Assembly (NCBI RefSeq): GCF_023276435.1
Contig: NZ_JALLPO010000001.1
Coordinates: 124,001-188,000, forward strand
Direction: 5' to 3'
DNA: 64,000 bases
DNA from: Sphaerisporangium perillae
GTDB taxonomy: Bacteria > Actinomycetota > Actinomycetes > Streptosporangiales > Streptosporangiaceae
Shown here one piece after another: positions 20,154 to 28,469 of this stretch (its first letter is position 1; every line of letters starts with the position of its first letter). A program made the position numbers and the translations under genes. The notes under the pieces are model-generated. The model saw only the letters and a list, made by a program, of their open reading frames with translations, was not told the DNA's origin and did no database searches.

Positions 20154-20311
20154 ACGCCACTCGGCATGCCGGCGCCGGCCACGCGGGGGCCACCGGGTGG
20201 AGCATGGGCGGTCATGGCGGGGAGAACCCTGGTTAACGGTTCGGCCACCCTGGGTCACGCGCCCTAGGATGACACTGTCCAATTGCCATCCATGAAACGG
20301 GTTAACGACTC

Positions 20312-20611
20312 ATGTCCGCCATAACCCGCGACGAGGTCGCTCACCTCGCCCGGCTGTCCCGGCTGGCGCTGGCCGACGACGAGCTCGACCACTACGCCAC
20401 GCAGCTCGATGACATCATCGCCGCCGTCGCGCGCGTCGCCGAGGTCGCCACCGACGACATCCCGCCGTCGTCGCACGCGCTGCCGCTCACCAACGTCTAC
20501 CGTCCCGACGAGGCGCGGCGGAGCCTGACCCCGCAGCAGGCCCTGGCGGCCGCGCCGGCCGTCGAGGACGACCGTTTCCGCGTCCCGCGCATCCTCGGGG
20601 AGGAGGCATGA
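20312..20611 (+). CDS. gatC: Asp/Glu-tRNA amidotransferase subunit C
   Basis: The 99-residue protein starts [20 protein letters not shown], the usual GatC pattern, and wraps around the GatA-GatB interface in the complex that converts Glu-tRNA(Gln) and Asp-tRNA(Asn) to the amidated forms. The ribosome site is weak (AACGGG). The stop overlaps the gatA start by four bases (ATGA), so gatC, gatA and gatB are one translationally coupled operon. Confidence 0.95.
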   Translation: MSAITRDEVAHLARLSRLALADDELDHYATQLDDIIAAVARVAEVATDDIPPSSHALPLTNVYRPDEARRSLTPQQALAAAPAVEDDRFRVPRILGEEA

Positions 20612-22098
20612 GTCTCACCCGCAAGACCGCCGCGGAGCTGGGCGCCCTGATCGCCTCCGGCGAGGTCTCGGCCGTCGAGGTCACGCAGGCCCACCTCGAC
20701 CGCGTCGCCGAGGTCGACCCGCGGGTCAACGCCTTCCTGCACGTGGCGGCCGAGTCGGCGCTGGAGCAGGCCCGTTCCGTGGACGCGAGGCGCGCCGCCG
20801 GCGAGGAGCTCGGCCCGCTCGCGGGCGTGCCGATCGCCCACAAGGACGTCTTCACCACCAAGGACATGCCGACCACGGCCGGATCCAAGATCCTCGAGGG
20901 CTACCGCCCGCCGTACGACGCGACGGTCACCGCGCGGCTGCGCGAGGCCGGGCTGGTCATCCTCGGCAAGACCAACCTCGACGAGTTCGCGATGGGCTCC
21001 TCGACGGAGAACTCCGCGTACGGCCCGACGCGCAACCCGTGGGACCTCGACCGCATCCCGGGCGGTTCCTCGGGCGGTTCGAGCGCGGCCGTCGCCTCCT
21101 ACCAGGCTCCGCTGTCCACCGGCACCGACACGGGCGGCTCGATCCGCCAGCCCGCGGCCGTCACCGGCATCGTCGGGATGAAGCCCACCTACGGGGGCTC
21201 CTCGCGGTACGGGCTGATCGCCTTCGCCTCGTCGCTGGACACCCCGGGCCCGTTCGCGCGCAACGTCCTGGACGCGGCGCTGCTGCACGAGGCCTTCTCG
21301 GGTCATGACGTCATGGACTCCACCTCGATCCACGAGGAGGTGCCGCCGGTCGTCGAGGCCGCCCGCCGCGGGGACGTGGCCGGGCTGCGCGTCGGCGTGG
21401 TCAAGGAGTTCGGCGGCGAGGGCTACCAGCCGGGCGTGATCAACCGGTTCCGCGAGGCCGTCGACCTGCTGGAGTCCCTGGGCGCCAAGGTGGTCGAGGT
21501 CTCCTGCCCGAGCTTCACCTACGCGCTCCCGGCGTACTACCTCATCGCCCCGTCCGAGGCCTCGTCCAACCTGGCCAGGTTCGACGGCATGCGCTACGGC
21601 CTGCGCGTCGGCGACGACGGCACCCGCAGCGCCGAGGAGGTCATGGCGCTGACCAGGGCCGCCGGGTTCGGGCCCGAGGTCAAGCGGCGCATCATGCTCG
21701 GCACCTACGCCCTCTCCAGCGGCTACTACGACGCCTACTACGGCTCGGCGCAGAAGGTCCGCACCCTCATCGCGCGCGACTTCGAGGCGGCCTTCCACCA
21801 GGTGGACGTCCTGGTCTCGCCCACGACGCCGACCACGGCGTTCCCGATCGGCGAGCGCGCCGACGACCCGATGGCGATGTACCTCGCCGACCTGTGCACG
21901 ATCCCCGCCAACCTGGCGGGCAACGCCGCGATCTCGGTGCCCTGTGGTCTCGCGGAGGAGGACGGCCTGCCGGTCGGCCTGCAGATCATGGCTCCCGTGC
22001 TGGGCGACGACCGTTGCTACCGGGTGGGCGCCGCCGTTGAGAAGGCCTTTGAGGACCGCTGGGGCGGCCCGCTGCTGAAGGAGGCTCCGTCCCTGTGA
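20608..22098 (+). CDS. gatA: Asp/Glu-tRNA amidotransferase subunit A
   Basis: GatA is the glutaminase of the amidotransferase: it frees ammonia that GatB uses on the charged tRNA. The 496-residue protein has the amidase-signature catalytic triad at K79 ([10 protein letters not shown]), S154 ([11 protein letters not shown]) and S178 ([10 protein letters not shown]), exactly at the positions known in GatA. Length is normal. It overlaps gatC at the start and gatB at the end (stop TGA within GTGA). Confidence 0.97.
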   Translation: MSLTRKTAAELGALIASGEVSAVEVTQAHLDRVAEVDPRVNAFLHVAAESALEQARSVDARRAAGEELGPLAGVPIAHKDVFTTKDMPTTAGSKILEGYRPPYDATVTARLREAGLVILGKTNLDEFAMGSSTENSAYGPTRNPWDLDRIPGGSSGGSSAAVASYQAPLSTGTDTGGSIRQPAAVTGIVGMKPTYGGSSRYGLIAFASSLDTPGPFARNVLDAALLHEAFSGHDVMDSTSIHEEVPPVVEAARRGDVAGLRVGVVKEFGGEGYQPGVINRFREAVDLLESLGAKVVEVSCPSFTYALPAYYLIAPSEASSNLARFDGMRYGLRVGDDGTRSAEEVMALTRAAGFGPEVKRRIMLGTYALSSGYYDAYYGSAQKVRTLIARDFEAAFHQVDVLVSPTTPTTAFPIGERADDPMAMYLADLCTIPANLAGNAAISVPCGLAEEDGLPVGLQIMAPVLGDDRCYRVGAAVEKAFEDRWGGPLLKEAPSL

Positions 22099-23603
22099 CC
22101 ACCACTCACACGGTCATGCCGTACGACGAGGCGCTGGAGCGCTTCGAGCCGGTGCTCGGCCTTGAGACCCACGTCGAGATGGGCACGACGACCAAGATGT
22201 TCTGCGGGTGCTCGACCACTTTCGGCGCCCCGCCGAACACCCACGTGTGCCCGGTCTGCCTGGCGCTGCCGGGCTCGCTGCCGGTGGCGAACGACAAGGC
22301 GATCGAGTCGACGATCCGCATCGGCCTGGCGCTGAACTGCACGATCGCCGAATGGTGCCGCTTCGCCCGGAAGAATTACTTCTATCCGGACATGCCGAAG
22401 AACTACCAGATCAGCCAGTACGACGAGCCGCTGTGCACCAACGGCTACCTCGACGTCGAAGTGGGCGGCAAGACGGTCCGGATCGAGATCGAGCGGGTCC
22501 ACCTGGAGGAGGACACCGGCAAGTCCACGCACGTGGGCGGCGCGACCGGCCGCATCCACGGCGCCGACTACTCGATCGTCGACTACAACCGCGCGGGCAT
22601 CCCGCTGGTGGAGATCGTCACCAAGCCGATCCCGGGCACCGACCGGCTCGCGCCCGAGGTCGCCAAGGCTTATGTCACCGAGCTGCGCGAGCTGCTGCGC
22701 ACGCTGGGGGTGTCCGACGTCCGCATGGAGGAGGGCTCCCTGCGGTGCGACGTCAACGTCTCCCTCATGCCGCGCGGGTCGAGCGAGTGGGGCACCCGCA
22801 CCGAGACCAAGAACGTCAACTCGCTGCGGAGCGTCGAGCGGGCGGTGCGCGGCGAGATCGAGCGTCAGGCGGCGATCCTCGCCGACGGCGGCCGCATCGT
22901 GCAGGAGACCCGCCACTTCCACGAGGACACCGGCGCCACCACGTCCGGTCGCTCCAAGGAGGAGGCGCAGGACTACCGCTACTTCCCCGAGCCCGACCTG
23001 CTGCCGATCGCGCCGAGCCCCGAGTGGGTCGCCGAGCTGAAGTCGGAGCTGCCCGAGCTGCCGACCGCGCGGCGCAGGCGGCTGCAGGCCGAGTGGGGCG
23101 TCTCCGACCTGGACATGGCGGCGATGCACAACGCCGACGCCATCGACCTGGTGGAGGCGACGGTCGCGGCCGGAGTGCCGGCGGCCGACGCGCGCAAGTG
23201 GTGGATGGGCGAGCTGGCGCGGCGCGCCAACGAGTCCGGCACGCCGCTCGCCGACCTCGCGATCACGCCCGAGCAGATCGCCCGGGTCGTCGAGCTGGTG
23301 TCCTCCGGCGCGCTGAACGACAAGCTGGCCCGCCAGGTGCTCGAGGGCGTGCTGGCCGGCGAGGGGTCTCCCGACGAGGTCGTCGAGAAGCGGGGCCTGC
23401 GCATCGTCAGCGACGAGGGCGAGCTGTCCTCGATCATCGACCAGGTGCTGGCCTCGAACGCCGACGCGGCGGACAAGGTGCGCTCCGGCAAGATCGCCGC
23501 GGTGGGCGCGCTCGTCGGCGGCGTGATGAAGGCCAGCCGGGGCAAGGCCGACGCCGGGCGTGCCCGCGAGCTGATCCTGGAGAAGCTGGGCGTCTCGGAG
23601 TAG
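22095..23603 (+). CDS. gatB: Asp/Glu-tRNA amidotransferase subunit B
   Basis: GatB phosphorylates the misacylated Glu or Asp on tRNA and completes transamidation with ammonia from GatA. The 502-residue protein begins at a GTG overlapping the gatA stop. It has the cradle-domain signature (GLETHVEM and [18 protein letters not shown]), conserved metal/ATP site residues ([25 protein letters not shown]) and the C-terminal YqeY-like helical domain that contacts tRNA. A strong terminator follows. Confidence 0.97.
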   Translation: MTTTHTVMPYDEALERFEPVLGLETHVEMGTTTKMFCGCSTTFGAPPNTHVCPVCLALPGSLPVANDKAIESTIRIGLALNCTIAEWCRFARKNYFYPDMPKNYQISQYDEPLCTNGYLDVEVGGKTVRIEIERVHLEEDTGKSTHVGGATGRIHGADYSIVDYNRAGIPLVEIVTKPIPGTDRLAPEVAKAYVTELRELLRTLGVSDVRMEEGSLRCDVNVSLMPRGSSEWGTRTETKNVNSLRSVERAVRGEIERQAAILADGGRIVQETRHFHEDTGATTSGRSKEEAQDYRYFPEPDLLPIAPSPEWVAELKSELPELPTARRRRLQAEWGVSDLDMAAMHNADAIDLVEATVAAGVPAADARKWWMGELARRANESGTPLADLAITPEQIARVVELVSSGALNDKLARQVLEGVLAGEGSPDEVVEKRGLRIVSDEGELSSIIDQVLASNADAADKVRSGKIAAVGALVGGVMKASRGKADAGRARELILEKLGVSE

Positions 23604-23627
23604 ACATCCGGCCGGGCGCACGCGCAC

Positions 23628-23654
23628 GGGCCTCGCGGATCTTCCGCGAGGCCC
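23628..23654 (+). terminator. Terminator of gatCAB
   Basis: A perfect 12-bp stem GGGCCTCGCGGA / TCCGCGAGGCCC with a 3-base loop lies 25 bases after gatB. No T run, as is usual here. Confidence 0.85.
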
Positions 23655-23683
23655 ACCCGCGTTATGCAGGGACAATGTCTCTT

Positions 23684-23698
23684 CCGTACTTAGTACGG
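23684..23698. promoter_or_regulatory. Perfect 7-1-7 palindrome upstream of the VanW-family gene
   Basis: CCGTACT-T-AGTACGG lies in an unusually AT-rich stretch (about 23660-23790) that must contain the promoter of the VanW-family gene. The symmetry suggests an operator; the protein is not identifiable from the neighbours. Confidence 0.5.
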
Positions 23699-23821
23699 GT
23701 TTCGCGTATAAGTTCTCCATACCTGGGACTGGATTCATCTACCGATGTAGAAGAATTTGCGAGTGTTGTTGGTTTAGGGTGATACGGGGGAATCGGTACG
23801 GACCCGGGAGGAGACGAGGGC

Positions 23822-26080
23822 GTGCGGAACGCCGGAGCGTCCATCGACCCGCCGCCCGACCCGTTCGCGGCGGTGCGCCCGGACTCGCCCGTCGCGCTCC
23901 CTGTCGACCGGCAGTACTCCAAGGACGACCAGGATCAGGCACGCGGACGCCCGTCAGGTGCCCGCAAGAAGCTCCCGCGCGGCGTCTCCCCTCTGCCACC
24001 GGGCGTGTCGCCCGACATCTTCGCCTCGACCCCGCCACCCGGTAACGGCGGCCCGTCCAGCCCTGCGGTGACCCTGCCTCCTCCCGTCGGCCCGCCCGAG
24101 CCGTGGCCGATGACGGGGAGCGTGCGGGTACGCAGGCCCGATGGCGAGCCGAGGGCCGAGTCACTGGCCGCCGCCGAGACCGAGCCGGCCGAGGGCCGCG
24201 GCAGGTTACGGGTCCCCTTGATGGTCTTCGGCGCGATCAGCCTGCTGTTCCTCCTCGCCTACGGCGTGCCGGCCACGTACATGTGGGGCAAGGTGCTGCC
24301 GGGAACGCACGTCGGAGACGTGCGCATCGGCGGCCTCAACGCGACCCAGGCCATCGACCGCCTGCACCGCCGCTACGACGGCAACGACCAGGAGGCCGTC
24401 GGCCTCATGCTGGACGGGCGGCGCGTGGCGGTGCTCGACCCGCGCGACGCCGGGCTGACCATCGACGTCGAGGCCACGGTCGCCGACGCGGAGACCGGGT
24501 TCCCCGGCCCGTTCGCCGTCTGGCAGGCCCTCACCGGGGACCGTGACCTGCCGCTGCGCGTCTCCTTGAACCAGGTCAAGCTCACCGAGCGGGTCGGCAA
24601 GATCGCCAAGGAGATCGACCGGCCGGCCCGCGAAGGTGCGATCGTCTACAAGGGCACCACGCCGGAACTCCTCACCCCGAGGGAGGGCGTCGTCCTCGAC
24701 CAGGCGGCGACAGGGAGCGCGATCAGGCGCGCCTTCGTCAACGCCCCGGCCTCCGTCACGCTGCCGGTGGCCCCAGTACGGCCGAAAGCGACCGCGGAGG
24801 AGTTCGACAAGGCCCTGGTGACGGCCCGCCACGCCGTCGCCGAGCCGATCACCCTGGTCAACGGCGGCAGGCGGGTGCGCCTGTCCCCGAAGGTCATCGC
24901 GGCCAACCTGACGTTCACGGCCGACGATTACGGCTGGGTGCGCCCGGTGTTCGACGCGCGCAAGGCGGTCGCCGGCCTGGAGACCAAGCTGGTCGGGGTC
25001 GCGGAGGCGCCCCGCGAGGCGGGTTTCGTCATCGAGAACCAGGTCCCGAAGCTGGTCCACGCCAGGACGGGCAAGGGCGTCGACACCGACCGGCTCGCCG
25101 AGGCGGTCGGCAAGGTGATCACCGCCGGCGGGAGCCGCACGATCCCGGTGTCCCTGGCCATCACCGAGCCCACGCTCAGCGACCAGGAGGCCATGCAGCT
25201 CGGCGTGGCCGAGAAGGTCAGCGAGTTCGCCACCTCCTACACGTGCTGCGCCGCCAGGGTCACCAACATCCACAAGGCCGCCGATCTGGTGGACGGAATG
25301 CTCGTGCGGCCCGGCCAGACCTTCTCGCTGAACGAGGTCATCGGCGACCCGGACGCCTCGCGCGGGTTCGTCCCGGCGCAGTCCATCGAGGACGACCGCC
25401 TCGTCGTCGCCATGGGCGGCGGGCTCTCGCAGTTCGCGACGACGATGTACAACGCGGCCTTCCTCGCGGGCATGGAGGACGTCGAGCACACCCCTTATCC
25501 GTTCCACGTCGCGAGCTACCCGGCCGGGCGTGACGCGACGCTGTCGTATCCCGAGACGGACCTGCGGTGGCGGAACGACACCGAGTACGGCGTCCTGATC
25601 AAGGCCTCGTACACCGGCACCTCGGTGACGGTGGCCCTGTGGAGCACCCAGAAGTACGACCGGATCGACGCCGACACCTCTGAGCACTCCAGCCCCACCC
25701 AGCCGGAGACCGTGACCGACAGCGAGCCGGGCTGCCTTCCCATGCAAGGGACGCCCGGATTCACGGTCACGGTCACGCGGGTCTTCCTCAAGGACGGCAA
25801 GGTCTTCAAGAAGGACCGCGCGAGGACCACGGAGTACGCGCCCGCGCCGAAGGTGATCTGCCAGCAGGCGCGGTCAGCGGTCAAGCAGGACCAGCGGCCC
25901 GGCAACGGCGCCGTGCAGCCGCAACCTCCGGGCCAGGCCCTCGACGTGAGCGCCTCCACCAAGCAACGCCGCAAGAACGCCAAGAAGGCCGTCAAGTCGA
26001 ACAACGGCAACGGCAACGGCAAGACCAAGACCAAGACCAAGAGCAACAACGGCAACGGCAACGGCAACGGCAAGCATTAG
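23822..26080 (+). CDS. VanW-family membrane-anchored cell-wall protein
   Basis: The 752-residue protein has a Pro-rich cytoplasmic segment (residues 1-130), one membrane helix near 137-160 (VPLMVFGAISLLFLLAYGVP), two YoaR-like presumed peptidoglycan-binding regions, and a VanW domain at about 460-600 with TSYTCCAARVTNI, RPGQTFSLNEVIG and GGGLSQFATTMYNAAF. VanW proteins are linked to the cell envelope, but their reaction is not established; the presence of VanW alone does not mean glycopeptide resistance. The C-terminus ends in a repetitive Lys/Asn/Gly/Thr tail encoded by near-identical hexamers. GTG start with GGAGGAGA 10 bases upstream. Confidence 0.88.
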   Translation: MRNAGASIDPPPDPFAAVRPDSPVALPVDRQYSKDDQDQARGRPSGARKKLPRGVSPLPPGVSPDIFASTPPPGNGGPSSPAVTLPPPVGPPEPWPMTGSVRVRRPDGEPRAESLAAAETEPAEGRGRLRVPLMVFGAISLLFLLAYGVPATYMWGKVLPGTHVGDVRIGGLNATQAIDRLHRRYDGNDQEAVGLMLDGRRVAVLDPRDAGLTIDVEATVADAETGFPGPFAVWQALTGDRDLPLRVSLNQVKLTERVGKIAKEIDRPAREGAIVYKGTTPELLTPREGVVLDQAATGSAIRRAFVNAPASVTLPVAPVRPKATAEEFDKALVTARHAVAEPITLVNGGRRVRLSPKVIAANLTFTADDYGWVRPVFDARKAVAGLETKLVGVAEAPREAGFVIENQVPKLVHARTGKGVDTDRLAEAVGKVITAGGSRTIPVSLAITEPTLSDQEAMQLGVAEKVSEFATSYTCCAARVTNIHKAADLVDGMLVRPGQTFSLNEVIGDPDASRGFVPAQSIEDDRLVVAMGGGLSQFATTMYNAAFLAGMEDVEHTPYPFHVASYPAGRDATLSYPETDLRWRNDTEYGVLIKASYTGTSVTVALWSTQKYDRIDADTSEHSSPTQPETVTDSEPGCLPMQGTPGFTVTVTRVFLKDGKVFKKDRARTTEYAPAPKVICQQARSAVKQDQRPGNGAVQPQPPGQALDVSASTKQRRKNAKKAVKSNNGNGNGKTKTKTKSNNGNGNGNGKH
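25999..26077 (+). repeat. Short-unit repeat encoding the NGNG/KTKT tail
   Basis: The last 80 coding bases of the VanW-family gene consist of AACGGC units and AAGACC units, giving repeated Asn-Gly and Lys-Thr pairs. Units are nearly identical at DNA level, so copy number is likely to vary by slippage, and the changes stay in frame. Confidence 0.75.
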
Positions 26081-26104
26081 TGCTCCGGACGAGGGTCTGA
26101 CACC

Positions 26105-26122
26105 TCCGGCCATGAGGCCGGA
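26105..26122. terminator. Shared hairpin between convergent genes
   Basis: TCCGGCC-ATGA-GGCCGGA, a perfect 7-bp stem, lies between the stops of the VanW-family gene and the convergent sugar dehydrogenase gene. CTTCTATTT follows on the plus strand. It can end transcription from both sides. Confidence 0.7.
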
Positions 26123-26128
26123 CGGCTT

Positions 26129-27256
26129 CTATTTCACCGGGATGACCAGGATGCGGTCGTCGCCGGACTTGGGAGAGCCGCGGCCGTCCTTGTTGCTGGT
26201 GCTGACGTAGACGGTGGAGCCGTCGGGAGAGGTGGTCACGGCCCGGAGGCGGCCGAACTCGCCCTCGTAGCGGGAGATGGGCTTGCCCGTGCGGCCGTCG
26301 CCGGTGAGCGGGATCTGCCACAGGCGTGTCCCGCGCAGCGCCGCCACCCACAGGGAGCCGTTCGCGTAGGCCATGCCTGACGGGGACGCCTCGTCGGTGG
26401 ACCAGGTGAGCAGGGGATCGGCGAAGGTGTCGCCGCCGCCGAAGCCCTCGACCTCGGGCCAGCCGTAGTTCCTGCCCTTCTTGATGAGGTTGACCTCGTC
26501 GTAGGTGTTCTGGCCGAACTCCGAGGCGTACATCCGCCCGGCGGAGTCCCAGGCGATGCCCTGGACGTTGCGGTGGCCGTAGCTCCAGATCACGTTCTGG
26601 AACGGGTTACCGGGGGCGGCCTTGCCGTCGACGGTCATGCGCAGGATCTTGCCGCCCAGCGAGCCGGCGGCCTGGGCGAGGGGTCGGTCACCGGTCTCGC
26701 CGGTCGTGGCGTACAGGTACCGGTCGGGGCCGAACGCGAGCCGCCCGCCGTTGTGGATGCCGCCCTTCGGGATGCCGCTGAGGATGGTCACCGGGTCGGT
26801 CAGGCGGTCGTCGTAGCGGTAGCGGACGATGCGGTTCTCGGTCGCCGCCGTGAAGTACACGAAGACGTAGTGGTCCTGCGCGAACCGGGGGGAGACCGCG
26901 ACGCCGAGCAGGCCGCCCTCCCCGCTCGGGGACACGCCGTCGATGACGCCCACCTGGCTCAACTTCCCGGACGGGGTGACCCGCAGGAGCCGCGCGGAGT
27001 CGCGCTCGGTGACCAGCGCGTCGCCGCCGGGCAGGAAGGCGATGGCCCACGGCACGGTCAGGCCCTCGACGAGCGTCCGGGGGGTGCCGGGAGCGGCGGC
27101 TTCGGGGACGGCGCCGGCCGGCAGAGGAGACGAGCCGTCGCCGTCCCTGCGCTCCGCCGTCCCAGGGGTGCATCCCGCCGCCAGCACGACCGCGGCGATC
27201 GCGGCGATGGCGGTGTGGCGTCCCCCGCCGGTGGGGCGGGGCGATCGGTTGGACAT
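26129..27256 (-). CDS. PQQ-type soluble sugar dehydrogenase, lipoprotein
   Basis: The 375-residue protein belongs to the glucose/sorbosone dehydrogenase family, a six-bladed beta-propeller that oxidises sugars at the cell surface using pyrroloquinoline quinone. Family motifs are visible: LTVPWAIAFLPGGDALVTER, GIHNGGRLAFGPD and YGHRNVQGIAWD. The N-terminus carries a lipoprotein signal with lipobox LAAGC, so it is anchored outside the membrane. The ATG at 27256 has GGAGG six bases upstream; the 73-codon upstream extension is not supported. No PQQ biosynthesis gene is nearby, so the cofactor source and substrate are open. Confidence 0.88.
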   Translation of the reverse strand: MSNRSPRPTGGGRHTAIAAIAAVVLAAGCTPGTAERRDGDGSSPLPAGAVPEAAAPGTPRTLVEGLTVPWAIAFLPGGDALVTERDSARLLRVTPSGKLSQVGVIDGVSPSGEGGLLGVAVSPRFAQDHYVFVYFTAATENRIVRYRYDDRLTDPVTILSGIPKGGIHNGGRLAFGPDRYLYATTGETGDRPLAQAAGSLGGKILRMTVDGKAAPGNPFQNVIWSYGHRNVQGIAWDSAGRMYASEFGQNTYDEVNLIKKGRNYGWPEVEGFGGGDTFADPLLTWSTDEASPSGMAYANGSLWVAALRGTRLWQIPLTGDGRTGKPISRYEGEFGRLRAVTTSPDGSTVYVSTSNKDGRGSPKSGDDRILVIPVK

Positions 27257-27338
27257 GGTGGACCTCCTCGATGACTCCATACTGATGCCCGAGCCGGAAG
27301 GTTCCGGCCCGTCGAGGGGATCGTTAGGGTTGACGCTC

Positions 27339-28247
27339 ATGAAGATTTGGGCTCCCTCGCAGGCCATCGTCGAAGTCTTGACCGATCTCCCCGACGTGGA
27401 ATGCGTCCTGTACGACGGCCGCGCGCAGCCGCCGAAGGGGGCCGAGGAGGTCGAGGTGTGGATCCCCCCGCTCATCCCGCCGCGCCTGACCCGCGACCTG
27501 CTCGGGCGGATGTCCGGGCTCCGCCTCCTGCAGACGGTGACGGCGGGCGTGGAGGCCTACCGGCCCCACCTGCCGGAGGGCGTCGTCCTGTGCAACGCGC
27601 GCGGGGTCCACGACGCGGGCACCGCCGAGTGGGCCGTCGGCGCGATGATCGCGGTGCTGCGCGACTTCCCGGCGTTCGGGGCGGCACAGGAGCGCGGCGA
27701 GTGGACCTACCGCCACACCGGGGTGCTGGCCGACTCCACCGTGCTGATCATCGGGTACGGCTCCATCGGCGAGGCTCTGGAGCGCCGGCTGGGCGGGTTC
27801 GAGGTGGAGGTCGTCCGGGTGGCGCGTACGGCGCGCGAGGGCGTGCACGGCGAGGAGGATCTGCCGGAGCTGCTGCCCGAGGCGGACGTGGTGGTGCTGC
27901 TCGTGCCCTCGACGTCCGGCACGGCGGGCATGGTGGACGCGGGGTTCCTCGCCCGGATGAAGGACGGCGCGGTGCTGGTGAACGCGGCGAGGGGCCCGGT
28001 GGTCGACACCGACGCCCTCGTCGCCGAGCTTCGCGAGGGCCGGCTCAGGGCCGCACTGGACGTGACCGATCCTGAGCCCCTTCCGAAGGACCACCCGCTG
28101 TGGACGGCGCCGGGGGTCTTCATCACGCCGCACGTGGCCGGCAGCACCCCCGCGTCGCTGCGGCGGATGAGCAAGCTCATGCGATCTCAGATGCTGAGAT
28201 ACCTGTCCGGAGAACCGCTGAACAACGTGATCACGGGGTCGTACTGA
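27339..28247 (+). CDS. D-isomer 2-hydroxyacid dehydrogenase
   Basis: The 302-residue NAD(P)-dependent oxidoreductase has the Rossmann motif IIGYGSIG (about residue 135), the catalytic Arg in VNAARGPVVD, Glu in DVTDPEPLP and His in FITPHVAGSTP, so the catalytic set is complete. The substrate (for example phosphoglycerate, glyoxylate or hydroxypyruvate) cannot be told. It lacks the ACT and ASB domains of the SerA in this window. Divergent from the sugar dehydrogenase with 82 bases between. A TAGGGT -10 ends nine bases before the ATG, so the mRNA is probably nearly leaderless. Confidence 0.9.
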   Translation: MKIWAPSQAIVEVLTDLPDVECVLYDGRAQPPKGAEEVEVWIPPLIPPRLTRDLLGRMSGLRLLQTVTAGVEAYRPHLPEGVVLCNARGVHDAGTAEWAVGAMIAVLRDFPAFGAAQERGEWTYRHTGVLADSTVLIIGYGSIGEALERRLGGFEVEVVRVARTAREGVHGEEDLPELLPEADVVVLLVPSTSGTAGMVDAGFLARMKDGAVLVNAARGPVVDTDALVAELREGRLRAALDVTDPEPLPKDHPLWTAPGVFITPHVAGSTPASLRRMSKLMRSQMLRYLSGEPLNNVITGSY

Positions 28248-28469
28248 TCGGCTTGACTGTGATTTCTGACTCGTAACGATAGGAAAGCAAACCCAAGCCG
28301 TGGCTGCCTCGTGACCTCCGATGCGTACGGTGAATCTCATCGCGCCACCGTTCGGTAAGCACCCAGGCGGTTATCAGATCGGTGACGACTGAGCGGTTGT
28401 CGCCTCATGCGCCGCCGGGCGGGCGCGACACTGGCGAAGTGACAGGGATGAGCCGCATGGGCGACGACG

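Noticed and set aside
23822-26080. VanW as evidence of glycopeptide resistance
   Set aside because: No vanH, vanA or vanX type genes are present, and VanW domains are common in actinomycete wall proteins.
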